The notes: generated by a model not told the origin, from the sequence alone. Numbered from the stretch's first letter, positions 1-7,520 are shown. The stretch: DNA of 8,493 nt from Candidatus Poribacteria bacterium (GCA_002729015.1 PBVO01000107.1:28356-36848), one strand, 5' to 3'. Program-made: numbers and translations.

Positions 1-447
1 GAGAAAAATCTAGTCAACTCTGAACTTTACGTCTGTTACTTCATTTACTCAATCAAATCCCAATCTCCCTAACTCTATTACATCGGTAGATTTGATCTTC
101 GACATTGGCCTTATAGATACTAATATTAGTTTAAAAAAATGGTAAATACAAAACGTATTTTTCAATATTTTAAATAACTCAGGCAGGTTTGTTACTACAA
201 CAACGCAATATTTTTGAGTTGTTACCTTTGTCGAACAATTAGCACCACTTGTACTGAATTACAGAGAAGCTTATACTTATGGCTTGTCAAAGCAAAAACG
301 CAGAGATTATGGACGAGTCGTACTAACACAGATGGCACACAGATTCAAAATCCAGTTCTATTTTTCCTACCATGTGTTTTGTTAATGATCTGATCGATAG
401 AAATGACATGCCGAATTACAGTCGGACTGGAGTATTTCTCGTTCAGA

Positions 448-506
448 CCATCACCTTCCACAACAGTTGATAACCAACAGAACTGTTGTGGAAGACCGGT
501 TGATGG
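448..506. repeat. Perfect 14-bp inverted repeat with outer 6-bp arms
   Basis: The arms CTTCCACAACAGTT (455-468) and AACTGTTGTGGAAG (481-494) are exact reverse complements around a 12-base spacer (469-480). A second pair, CCATCA (448-453) and TGATGG (501-506), lies outside. It is separated from the inner stem by 1 base on the left and 6 bases (ACCGGT) on the right, giving a 20-bp interrupted hairpin. No T-run follows on either strand, so it does not look like a Rho-independent terminator. I see no second copy in this window. It could be a protein-binding site, a structured RNA or the remnant of a small mobile element; the sequence alone does not decide. Confidence 0.85.
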
Positions 507-1055
507 AGTAGTTAATTTTGACCAAGCGTTAGGACTGATGAACTGTTTGGTTTCTCGAAGTGAACAGAGAAAACACCCCTTGTTTATTTTCTCTCATGAA
601 TCCAAATATGAATCTCCAGTACTAAGCCAAATCAGTGCCTAAAATGACTAAATTATTTGATTGAAATGTTAGAGACTTCTGGACAAATTGCATTGACTTG
701 AATTAGATCAGTTTAATACTGACAGAAATTTACATTATTATTTAGGTCTTAGACCGATAAATTCAAAATTAGGACCGACGACGAAATAAGGAATAAACAT
801 ACCATTAACTGATCGGAGCGAGAGATTGAGTCATTTTCTGATAACAAATTGAGCTAAGTTCAATTGTAGTCGTCTCACAGTTTTAGTACGACAGTCCTAA
901 AACCTGACTTTGGCAATATGAATCACCAAAGTAATAACTCCTTTCATACGGAACATTCAGCTCGGATTTTACCACAGGACGCATTTTTCCTAACAACGGA
1001 ACTTTATAAAGAGAATATTGGTTAAATGAATACTAAGAACAGCGACAAAAACGGG

Positions 1056-1087
1056 AAAAAGATTCATCAGTGCACACTCTCCGAATC
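1056..1087 (-). terminator. Possible weak terminator of the operon
   Basis: On the minus strand, GATTC (1087-1083) pairs with GAATC (1065-1061) around a partly pairing interior (AGT/ACT), and TTTTT (1060-1056) follows directly. It lies about 126 bases past the stop of the adenylate-forming enzyme gene, a reasonable place for the operon to end. The stem is short, GC-poor and interrupted, so the call is tentative. No better candidate is visible between here and the stop codon. Confidence 0.25.
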
Positions 1088-1213
1088 ATTCATGTAGGAC
1101 TCGAATAAACGGTTGCCAATCTGTCTTGATCAAAATACAATTCACCAGTACCAAATTGGTTTGGGACAAATCACTGGGCATATCAAGCTTATGCGATTAC
1201 TATTCTTATTACT

Positions 1214-2305
1214 TCAATATACACCTACTGAAACACTCTCTTGCAATTCAGAGAACAGCCTCAAGTCCCGAACGCCATCCCAAGGAAAATCTGAAATCGG
1301 TCGGGCACGTTCGGCTTCATCACGTTCTAAGAATCGAGGCATAAAAAATTCCTCAGTCAATGTAGTTAACATTACACGACCCGTTTGATTATAGTCTACT
1401 ACATGCTCAGGATTATCAGGTTCAACGAGTTCGATTACTGCTCTAGGTTGTGGTGGATAGTATGTAATTGAGTACTCGTCAGCAGGATCAAATGCTTTAG
1501 AGTAAGCCAGTCCCATTAGCGTATTTCCGTATGTGGGAACGAAGTCAATACCTGGCACTAACTCCTCTCTAGCAAATCGATTAAACTGAGCATTCATCTC
1601 TGTTCCTCCACAGAAAATGCCGGTAATACCAACTTTATTGAGTGAAATCTTTTCGCATAGGGCTTCTAATAGTTTGGGTGTCGTAAAGAGACAACTAATA
1701 TTTTCATGAGCTTTTAGCAATTGTAATGCTTGGTGTATCACATGATCACGATATGCCTCAAATTCTTGATGTTTTCCTTGCTTGACTAATTTCCCCACCC
1801 AACGCGGGTCTAAGTCAACTAAAAAACACACCCCTCCTCGTATCTGTGCTAAATGCTCAACGGCTAATCGTAAACGGCGAGGCCCACTAGGACCAAGCAT
1901 TAACCAATCACTACCAAGCGGGAAGGTCTCAGCCGACAAGTGTTCACTGAACATCTCGTAATCAATTTGGAAATCTCGAATACTAATACGAGACTTTGGA
2001 AGACCAGTAGAGCCCCCAGTTTCAAAAACGTAGGTCGGTAGGTGTTCCATCGATTTTGGAACCCATCGCCGAATAGGCCCTCCTCGTAACCATTCATCTT
2101 CAAAATGCCCCAGCAATTTAAGATCTTGGTAACTCAAAATCTTATCTCTTGGGTCAAATTCAAGTTTTTCAGCATATTCTAACCAAAATGGTGTGCCTTT
2201 TTTCGGATCAAAGTGGCAGTTAATCACATGTCTAACATGTGCATCAAGGTCTTCTCGGGCTTTTTGCGCGGCTTCACTTTGATTGAATGCTCGGTGGGCT
2301 GACAA
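1214..2305 (-). CDS. PaaK/LuxE-like adenylate-forming enzyme
   Basis: A 363-residue protein with the hallmarks of the ANL adenylating superfamily, closest in feel to phenylacetate-CoA ligase (PaaK) and LuxE acyl-protein synthetase. Such enzymes activate a carboxylic acid as an acyl-adenylate. Visible motifs are the phosphate-binding loop ETGGSTGLPKS (residues 95-105), a PaaK-type GG-x-E segment (CGGTE, 232-236), an A5-like YGNT (259-262) and an A8-like stretch from GRVMLTTLTEE to the R-x3-RD of FLERDE (309-330). There is no signal peptide, so it should be cytoplasmic. The start is the TTG at 2305-2303, because AAGGAG lies 9 bases upstream. A longer in-frame reading from an ATG at 2434 would overlap the preceding gene by 101 bases and add an unrelated-looking segment. 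The protein ends about 34 residues after the A8-like motif and so lacks the roughly 110-residue C-terminal domain of PaaK. No coding continuation is seen in other frames downstream, so this short form is probably natural, like LuxE in length. The cysteine near the C-terminus that carries the acyl group in LuxE is absent. Substrate unknown. Confidence 0.8.
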   Translation of the reverse strand: MSAHRAFNQSEAAQKAREDLDAHVRHVINCHFDPKKGTPFWLEYAEKLEFDPRDKILSYQDLKLLGHFEDEWLRGGPIRRWVPKSMEHLPTYVFETGGSTGLPKSRISIRDFQIDYEMFSEHLSAETFPLGSDWLMLGPSGPRRLRLAVEHLAQIRGGVCFLVDLDPRWVGKLVKQGKHQEFEAYRDHVIHQALQLLKAHENISCLFTTPKLLEALCEKISLNKVGITGIFCGGTEMNAQFNRFAREELVPGIDFVPTYGNTLMGLAYSKAFDPADEYSITYYPPQPRAVIELVEPDNPEHVVDYNQTGRVMLTTLTEEFFMPRFLERDEAERARPISDFPWDGVRDLRLFSELQESVSVGVY

Positions 2306-2314
2306 TTTATTAAT

Positions 2315-2320
2315 CTCCTT
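2315..2320 (-). promoter_or_regulatory. Ribosome binding site deciding a TTG start
   Basis: AAGGAG stands 9 bases before the TTG at 2305-2303, in the 28-base gap after the stop codon (2336-2334) of the 490-residue propeller gene. No ATG or GTG in the same frame is comparably placed, so this site sets the start of the adenylate-forming enzyme. Confidence 0.8.
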
Positions 2321-2333
2321 ATGTTGATAAACT

Positions 2334-3806
2334 TTATTTTTCGATTGCGAAAAGCTTATTACGACTGACAATATAGAGAACGCCATCGTGAGGTATTGGA
2401 GTCGTATAAACGGCACTTCCCATATTGGTTTCAAAGATTAACTTTTTCTCTTTACTTGCGGCTAAAATAGCTACATCTCCATCTTCATCGCCAATATAGA
2501 CTTTTCCATCTGCAACAAGAGTTGACCCCCAAACTGCACCAAACGTATCATATGTCCAGTAATGCTCACCCGTATCTGCTGAAAGACAGTAGACGAACCC
2601 ACTTAGATCGGCTACAAAAAGAAGCCCGTTATAGATGGCAACAGTAGACATAGTACGGTTAAAATCTTCATTACCGAAATGCCATACCGCACCAGTCTCA
2701 GTAATATCACCCGTTTGGGTCGCATCGATAGCCCATAGATGGCCTTCACCTTCTCCATGCTCAGGGTCTTGACCGACACCGATATAAACGCGGTTATTGT
2801 AAATAACTGGTGTCGCAATAATGCTATTACGGGTACCACGCCCTCCTAATTCCCATTCTGAATCTTTGGGGTTACAGTCAAACTTCCAAATTAACTTTCC
2901 AGTCTCAGCTTCGAAGCTATATACCCAACCATCACCTCCAGGAAAAATTACCTGTGGTTGCTCGTTAATAATTGCATAAGCTGGATTCGACCATTGCCCA
3001 TGCAGAATACTTTCACCAGGTGAGTCGTCCTCCCAAACTAATTGACCATCATTTTTATTTATGGCTATAAAACTTGGGGCCAAAGGCGACGGAATGTGAA
3101 TATGTCCTTCATCTACACCGTTACTTGTTTCAACAAATAACAGATCACCAGCCCCAACCGGTGAGCATGTTGCTAGATTATGAGGGAAGACATCTAACTC
3201 TTCCATCATGTCGTAAATCCAAACAATATCACCATCAATTGGAGTTGTATCACTTTCCTCGGTATAAGGACCATCATTCTCACCATCTAGAAACCCTTCG
3301 GTATCAATACAAACCACTTGGCAACGGTTAGATATATAGTATATTCGATCGCCTTCAATATAAGGAGCAGAGCAGATACCTTGCTGAGGCCAATCATTAA
3401 CCCGACCAGCAGAAAGTTTAGTATGTGTAATTTGCCAGAGAAACTTTCCATCATCTTCATTGAAGGCGATCAACACCCCACGATCCCCTGTCAGTTTGGG
3501 GTTGTAAACAGCCTGATTATTAGTACCAACAAAAATTTTACCTTGGTGAATAATCGGACCAGCATAGCTTTGAGAACCGAGCTGAGCCACCCATTTGATA
3601 CTAGTTCCATTATCAACATCCCATTCAGAAGGTAAATTAGTTTCCGCTGAAACTAAATTTCGGTCAGGGCTAAATCCCCACATAGTGGTTTCAACTGACT
3701 GATCAGCTGGATGTTGATCTGCTACAACTGATAAACAAAGTAAACACAACAGATTATTAATAGCCAAGTAAAATAACTGTTGGAAAAGTGACCTGTTTTT
3801 GTTCAT
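2334..3806 (-). CDS. Secreted PQQ-like beta-propeller protein (490 aa)
   Basis: A 490-residue exported protein. Residues 1-29 look like a signal peptide (basic start, hydrophobic core, likely cleavage after VVA at 27-29). The rest is a beta-propeller of PQQ-like blades, seen as repeated units such as GDRIYYIS (152-159), GDGWVYSFEAETGKLIW (291-307), NGLLFVADLSGFVYCL (393-408), ADGKVYIGDEDGDVAIL (432-448) and DGVLYIVSRNKLFAI (474-488). Instead of the WRGPN motif of its two upstream paralogs it opens with MWGFSPDRNLVS (42-53). It closely resembles a conserved family I associate with planctomycetes, with features such as NDWPQQGIC (137-145) and GGRGTRN (321-327). Catalytic quinoprotein dehydrogenase features are not evident, so a structural or binding role is more likely. 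An acidic insertion rich in D and E (169-193) might bind metal, which is inference. The gene starts 6 bases after the stop of the 724-residue gene, with a GGGAG-type ribosome binding site inside that gene's end, so the two are probably translated from one message. Confidence 0.9.
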   Translation of the reverse strand: MNKNRSLFQQLFYLAINNLLCLLCLSVVADQHPADQSVETTMWGFSPDRNLVSAETNLPSEWDVDNGTSIKWVAQLGSQSYAGPIIHQGKIFVGTNNQAVYNPKLTGDRGVLIAFNEDDGKFLWQITHTKLSAGRVNDWPQQGICSAPYIEGDRIYYISNRCQVVCIDTEGFLDGENDGPYTEESDTTPIDGDIVWIYDMMEELDVFPHNLATCSPVGAGDLLFVETSNGVDEGHIHIPSPLAPSFIAINKNDGQLVWEDDSPGESILHGQWSNPAYAIINEQPQVIFPGGDGWVYSFEAETGKLIWKFDCNPKDSEWELGGRGTRNSIIATPVIYNNRVYIGVGQDPEHGEGEGHLWAIDATQTGDITETGAVWHFGNEDFNRTMSTVAIYNGLLFVADLSGFVYCLSADTGEHYWTYDTFGAVWGSTLVADGKVYIGDEDGDVAILAASKEKKLIFETNMGSAVYTTPIPHDGVLYIVSRNKLFAIEK

Positions 3807-3812
3807 AATGAT

Positions 3813-5987
3813 TTACTCTTCTCCCTTGCTAGCTTTTATTTCTAGATTGTCGTACTGAATTTCAGCAGACGAATAACCGTAAATGCCTGGGCTACCAGTT
3901 TTATTGGCTAGTGGATCTATTACTTCAATGCTCCATTCATTTGGTTCTGCTTGACCTGTTACCCAAACTTTACCTTTAATTCTTGCTTGGCCACTATCTA
4001 CCTTCACTTGCATTTTCATTGTGTACCACACATTGACATCCCATTCGAAGTCGATGTGCTTTGCCATTCGTAAGTCGGACGACCAAGACCGAACTTGTAA
4101 TCTTTGATGAATTCCTTGCATGTCTAGGATATAACGATTTGCGACTAATCCCATATCTGGTATTCGCCTTTTGTTTTTACTACCTTTCAGATCGACTTGT
4201 ATAGTGTAGTCGCTCATTTCGGGTGTACCAATAAAAACAACTGAACGATTAAGTCCTCGTTTGACTGGCGGTTTCACCAAGATCCTATTGTTCCCGTCTT
4301 GACGGACAAAGAATTTGCTCCCAGCACCAATCCAATGAGTAGGAAATGTATCCAAGTCAACTTGTTCAAAATCTTCTAGCCAAGGTAACGGAGCTATAAC
4401 ACGAACACGTGAGGTAGCTTTAGAACCATCCACCTGAGCAGTAATTGTCCCTGAATGACTTGTAGAATCTGCATTTAGAGTTAATGTGCCACTGTCAATC
4501 GTGCCTGATAAACCTTTATTAGACCAATTGACTTGATCGAGTTGAAGTGGTAATCCTTCTTTGTTGCCCTCTGAATTGCCAAAAGAGCGTAGGTCGAAAG
4601 TCAGTTTCTGACCTGGTCGCACAACAACCTCAGCCGGAACCAAACGAAGAGTCGCAAGTGCTTGCTTTGAATAACCTAAGCAATAAATCCCTTCTTCAGT
4701 AGTAAAGAAGATCCGACCGTTGGCTACTGCTGGCGAGCCGTAAATTTCAGCATAACGTTGTTTTCTTTTTTCGATTTTTTTTGTATTTTCGTTGACTTTC
4801 AATTGAACAGTACTAGCAACTTTAACTCCACTTGGCCCAACTGATAAAATATGAAAATGGCCATTGACTTCGGTAACATAAATTTTACCATCCGCCCAGA
4901 TGGGAGAACCTTTTCCGACTGTACCGATATTATGAATCCAATATTGGTCTCCTGTCTTAGAATCAAAGGCATAAAGATTGGCTGAATGATCAACTACATA
5001 CAATCTTCCGTCATGCAAAGCAGGTGAACTATAGCCTGCTTGACAGCCATCAACTCGCCAGACTTCATGGGTTCGGGTAATATCTCCGTCCCCCCGCCCA
5101 TCGATGCAAACGACTCTTCCCATTACAGTATTATCAATATTTTCTTCTCCGTGAGAAGCGTAAATCAAATGCCCATCAGCGACTACGGATGCATTTAATC
5201 CCCGTTGTTTACTAAGAGCAAATTTCCAAACTGACTTACCTGTCCGGATATCCATAGCATATACTGATCCGTCAGCATTACCTGCTATTAGAAGGCGACG
5301 ACCGTTAATCGTAGTAACAATAGGTACTGAATAAGTTGTATCCTTTGGTGGACCACCAGGTGTGGAAACCCAAATTACCTCACCGGTATTCTTATCGAAG
5401 GCAAAATATCGGTGTCTACCTGGGGCCTGACTCCCCCAGCTGGTGTTGAGATAGCTAATGATGACCAGATTTCCATCAATAAATGGTGTGTGTGTCCGGC
5501 CTCCGTAGCCAGAAATCCGGCCAAATGTCTCCGTCAAAGATTTTTCCCACAACTTTTCTCCGTCACTAGTAAAGGCAAAAAACATACCTTGGACACCATG
5601 TACATAAACATTACCAGTTTCAGGGTCTCCAACAGGACTTGCCCAGCCAACTCTGTTAAAAGGAATTGTTGTATGAAACACATTGAATTTATAATCCCAT
5701 AGTAATTCACCATTGTTTACAGAAAAACAAGCGATTTGTTCCTGCTCAGTTATCTCATGCCCACTTCGTCCTATAACATAAACTCTATCATTCATCACTA
5801 TAGGTGTTGAACGGCCGACAAAGTCAGCCTTCCACAATAGTTGATCGCCGCTTTCTTCCCACCGATCGATTAAGCCTATTTCTGACGAGGTTCCATTTTG
5901 ATTAGGGCCTCTCCAATGCGGCCAATCAGCGCTGTTAATATTAGTTGTTAGTATGCAAAAGAAACACATCAAAACCAAAATTCGCAT
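3813..5987 (-). CDS. PQQ-like propeller with Ig-like and concanavalin-like C-terminus
   Basis: A 724-residue exported, multidomain protein. Residues 1-19 or 20 form a signal peptide, followed at once by DWPHWRGPNQNGTSSE (21-36), the typical N-terminal motif of planctomycete and verrucomicrobial PQQ-like proteins. Blades follow to about residue 440, for example TGEVIWVSTPGGPP (201-214), DGSVYAMDIRTGKSVW (239-254), DGRLYVVDHSANLYAFDSKTG (spanning 326-346) and ADGKIYVTEVNGHFHIL (365-381). Residues about 447-532 resemble an Ig-like/BIG-type domain (VPAEVVVRPGQKLTFDLRSF, 450-469). Residues about 535-717 look like a concanavalin/LamG-type beta-sandwich, with WYTMKMQV (654-661), GKVW (672-675) and GSPGIYGYSSAEIQYDNLEI (698-717). 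I recognise this arrangement as a planctomycete family. It probably binds carbohydrate or a surface partner outside the cytoplasm; a catalytic role is not evident. The ATG is preceded by a very strong GGAGGTG (5998-5992). It follows the 443-residue paralog by 59 bases. Confidence 0.9.
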   Translation of the reverse strand: MRILVLMCFFCILTTNINSADWPHWRGPNQNGTSSEIGLIDRWEESGDQLLWKADFVGRSTPIVMNDRVYVIGRSGHEITEQEQIACFSVNNGELLWDYKFNVFHTTIPFNRVGWASPVGDPETGNVYVHGVQGMFFAFTSDGEKLWEKSLTETFGRISGYGGRTHTPFIDGNLVIISYLNTSWGSQAPGRHRYFAFDKNTGEVIWVSTPGGPPKDTTYSVPIVTTINGRRLLIAGNADGSVYAMDIRTGKSVWKFALSKQRGLNASVVADGHLIYASHGEENIDNTVMGRVVCIDGRGDGDITRTHEVWRVDGCQAGYSSPALHDGRLYVVDHSANLYAFDSKTGDQYWIHNIGTVGKGSPIWADGKIYVTEVNGHFHILSVGPSGVKVASTVQLKVNENTKKIEKRKQRYAEIYGSPAVANGRIFFTTEEGIYCLGYSKQALATLRLVPAEVVVRPGQKLTFDLRSFGNSEGNKEGLPLQLDQVNWSNKGLSGTIDSGTLTLNADSTSHSGTITAQVDGSKATSRVRVIAPLPWLEDFEQVDLDTFPTHWIGAGSKFFVRQDGNNRILVKPPVKRGLNRSVVFIGTPEMSDYTIQVDLKGSKNKRRIPDMGLVANRYILDMQGIHQRLQVRSWSSDLRMAKHIDFEWDVNVWYTMKMQVKVDSGQARIKGKVWVTGQAEPNEWSIEVIDPLANKTGSPGIYGYSSAEIQYDNLEIKASKGEE

Positions 5988-6033
5988 ATTACACCTCCGA
6001 CCGTGTACCTAATTTTATTAAATAACCTTCAGT

Positions 6034-6054
6034 GGAATTATTAAATTTAATTCC
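6034..6054 (-). repeat. Short inverted repeat spanning a stop codon
   Basis: GGAATT and AATTCC (6034-6039 / 6049-6054) flank a 9-base AT-only spacer, and the element covers the TAA stop (6049-6047) of the 443-residue propeller gene. Within it ATTAAATTTAAT is itself a perfect palindrome. No T-run follows on the minus strand, so it is not a convincing terminator. It might affect stability or processing of the message between the first two propeller genes. Confidence 0.4.
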
Positions 6055-7378
6055 GAATTGCGTAAAGTGCTTTGTAGCTACGTAAATAGAGCGTACCATC
6101 TGCAATGGCTGGCGAAGCCGATATTTCTTCACCAATCTCATTCTTTGCCAACACCTCAAAATTTCTACCAGCTTTAATCACTGTTACTAATCCATCTCTG
6201 GAAGTGAGATAAATTTTCCCATCGGCATAAATAGGGGAAGAACGATGCCGGTTGTTGTGAGTCCGTCTTTGGTATATTTCCTCGCCTGTGTCCGCTGACA
6301 TGCAAATTAGAACACCATTCTCACGGCAGAGGTAAACTAAACCGTCATGAATTAGAGGAGATGGGACATCAGGTGTATTATCACTTCTCTTCCAAAGATG
6401 ACTATCCGACTGTTCTGTTATTCGCCCTATAGCCGATGGACTCAAACCAATCACAGGTCCATTTTTAGCGGATGGTACTACGATTAGTCCAGGTATAATG
6501 GCCGGTGTTGCAACAAAACGGAGGCTAGGATTATAACGGGCTTTACTGTTGAATCCACCACAACGCCAAATTTCACTACCGTCAGTCAACCGATGTCCAC
6601 TAACGTAATCAGCACCGTGAACGACTATAAATTCTTGTTTATCATCCCTATACAAGACAGGAGATGCATAGGAATGCTCACATTCTGAATGAGCATCACT
6701 AAGACGTTCATGAACCCAAACCTCTTCTCCTGTCATTTTATTCAATGCTATGAGCAAGCCAACCGACTTTTGGTCTTCTTTCCGTTTTTGCTCAGCATCT
6801 TCATCTAGCAAAGACAAATTACTGTGATTAAATTGCAAATAAAGCCGATCACCATCCACTATGGGTGAAGAAGACATCACAAAATAAAGGTCAAAGGTAC
6901 CATACCATTTTTCCAAATTCCCTTTCCAAATTTCATTACCCTCAAAATCGTAACAACCAATATGTCCAGTACTAACATAGGCCCATACATACTTACCGTC
7001 AGTACAAGGAGATGGTGAGGCACAATTACCTTCGTTACCTCGAGCATTACGATTGCCGGAACCAAGTTTTTTCTGCCAAAGTTTTTCACCACTAGAGTTC
7101 AGGCATATCAATAATAGATCGTCTTCGTTCTCAGAAGCCGAAGTTAAAAAAATCCTATCTTCCCAGATGATAGGTGTAGAACCTGCTGGACCAGGTAAGG
7201 GAACTCGCCAAGACACATTTTCAGTTTTCGTCCAGCGTGTGGAAATGCCGGTCTCGATACTAACTCCATTGGAATTAGGACCACGCCATGAAGGCCAGTT
7301 TTCAGCCATCGCCAATATCGGTGAAACGATCAATACTGCGAGGCAAGTAAACAGAAACGATGTATGCAAACGTCTCAT
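6047..7378 (-). CDS. Secreted PQQ-like beta-propeller protein (443 aa)
   Basis: A 443-residue exported protein, probably all propeller. I start it at the ATG at 7378-7376 because AAGGGAGAG lies just upstream and because residues 1-25 then form a proper signal peptide: MRR, a hydrophobic core, and cleavage after AMA (23-25). An upstream in-frame ATG at 7489 would add 37 residues that create a second hydrophobic stretch and overlap the likely promoter. The mature protein opens with NWPSWRGPNSNG (27-38). Blade units include GLLIALNKMTGEEVW (207-221), DGLVYLCRENGVLICMSADTG (345-365), ADGKIYLTSRDGLVTVI (385-401) and a closing ADGTLYLRSYKALYAI (426-441). It matches PQQ-like/WD40-like propellers related in fold to BamB. 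Nothing suggests quinoprotein dehydrogenase activity. It is the first of three paralogs in a row and the likely first gene of the operon. The exact partner or ligand is unknown. Confidence 0.9.
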   Translation of the reverse strand: MRRLHTSFLFTCLAVLIVSPILAMAENWPSWRGPNSNGVSIETGISTRWTKTENVSWRVPLPGPAGSTPIIWEDRIFLTSASENEDDLLLICLNSSGEKLWQKKLGSGNRNARGNEGNCASPSPCTDGKYVWAYVSTGHIGCYDFEGNEIWKGNLEKWYGTFDLYFVMSSSPIVDGDRLYLQFNHSNLSLLDEDAEQKRKEDQKSVGLLIALNKMTGEEVWVHERLSDAHSECEHSYASPVLYRDDKQEFIVVHGADYVSGHRLTDGSEIWRCGGFNSKARYNPSLRFVATPAIIPGLIVVPSAKNGPVIGLSPSAIGRITEQSDSHLWKRSDNTPDVPSPLIHDGLVYLCRENGVLICMSADTGEEIYQRRTHNNRHRSSPIYADGKIYLTSRDGLVTVIKAGRNFEVLAKNEIGEEISASPAIADGTLYLRSYKALYAIRN

Positions 7379-7384
7379 TTTTAA

Positions 7385-7393
7385 CTCTCCCTT
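7385..7393 (-). promoter_or_regulatory. Ribosome binding site supporting the internal ATG
   Basis: AAGGGAGAG, with its GGGAG core (7391-7387) 8 bases before the ATG at 7378, is a strong Shine-Dalgarno match. It is the main reason to prefer this start over the in-frame ATG 37 codons upstream. Confidence 0.75.
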
Positions 7394-7436
7394 AAATGAT
7401 TTCAGGTCAATTTTCTCTACGAAAACATGAAGCCAA

Positions 7437-7465
7437 ATTATAACAATCATACACATTATCAACAA
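7437..7465 (-). promoter_or_regulatory. Sigma70-like promoter of the propeller operon
   Basis: On the minus strand TTGTTG (7465-7460) is separated by exactly 17 bases from a perfect TATAAT (7442-7437). The predicted transcription start, near 7430, leaves a leader of about 50 bases before the ATG at 7378. The minus-10 is ideal; the minus-35 keeps only the TTG of the consensus. The site lies in the longest gap between genes on this strand, as expected for an operon promoter. No operator-like repeat was seen beside it. Confidence 0.6.
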
Positions 7466-7492
7466 TAAAAACAAAAACCGAGTGGCCAACTC
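7465..7492 (-). terminator. Possible weak terminator after the deacetylase gene
   Basis: Past the deacetylase stop, the minus strand has GAGT (7492-7489) and ACTC (7483-7480) around a TGGCC loop, then CGG and a T-rich run interrupted by G and A. The stem is only 4 bp, plus a possible wobble pair, so termination would be inefficient. Its T-rich tail runs up to the minus-35 of the promoter for the next gene. Together they suggest at least partial separation of the deacetylase gene from the propeller genes. Confidence 0.35.
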
Positions 7493-7520
7493 AAAAATTC
7501 AATAGCGTATAACGCGATTG

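Larger units (their letters stand above)
1..1213. other. 1.2-kb stretch without a convincing gene
   Basis: No open frame here has a good ribosome binding site, a recognisable protein motif or a plausible length. The longest, at 403-642 on the plus strand (79 codons), has no recognisable domain and runs straight through a perfect DNA hairpin, so I do not call it. The region is AT-rich, especially 100-240, and holds several small inverted repeats: the 12-bp palindrome ACTAATATTAGT (119-130), AAATAC/GTATTT (144-149 / 155-160), GGTCTTAGACC (745-755) and AATTGA/TCAATT (847-852 / 860-865). The one outstanding structure is the long hairpin at 448-506, listed separately. No tRNA, rRNA, insertion-sequence end or CRISPR repeat is visible. 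It may be an intergenic spacer, a degraded gene or a template for an unrecognised RNA. Confidence 0.6.

Noticed and set aside
92..130. Possible plus-strand promoter (TTGATC with TATAGA or TACTAA)
   Set aside because: The spacings are 14 or 20 bases and there is no gene downstream that it could serve.
448..506. Hairpin as an integron attC site or intrinsic terminator
   Set aside because: The core GTTRRRY / RYYYAAC boxes and unpaired extrahelical bases expected of attC are missing, and no T-run follows on either strand.
403..642. 79-codon plus-strand open frame
   Set aside because: No ribosome binding site, no recognisable domain, and the frame runs through the perfect hairpin at 448-506, so its sequence is explained by DNA structure rather than coding.
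1026..1097. 23-codon plus-strand frame rich in Lys and Asn
   Set aside because: The only purine-rich stretch upstream is poorly spaced, there is no known family, and it overlaps the candidate terminator of the minus-strand operon.
1145..1185. Terminator from CCAAA/TTTGG with outer CCAGT/ACTGG pairs
   Set aside because: The outer pairs are separated from the inner stem by a large internal loop and no T-run follows.
1113..1388. 91-codon plus-strand frame
   Set aside because: Mostly antisense to the well-supported adenylate-forming enzyme gene and without motifs.
2334..7378. PQQ-dependent (quinoprotein) dehydrogenases
   Set aside because: The proteins have propeller blades, but I see no evidence of the catalytic calcium and cofactor residues or the usual size of these enzymes, so an enzyme name would be unsupported.
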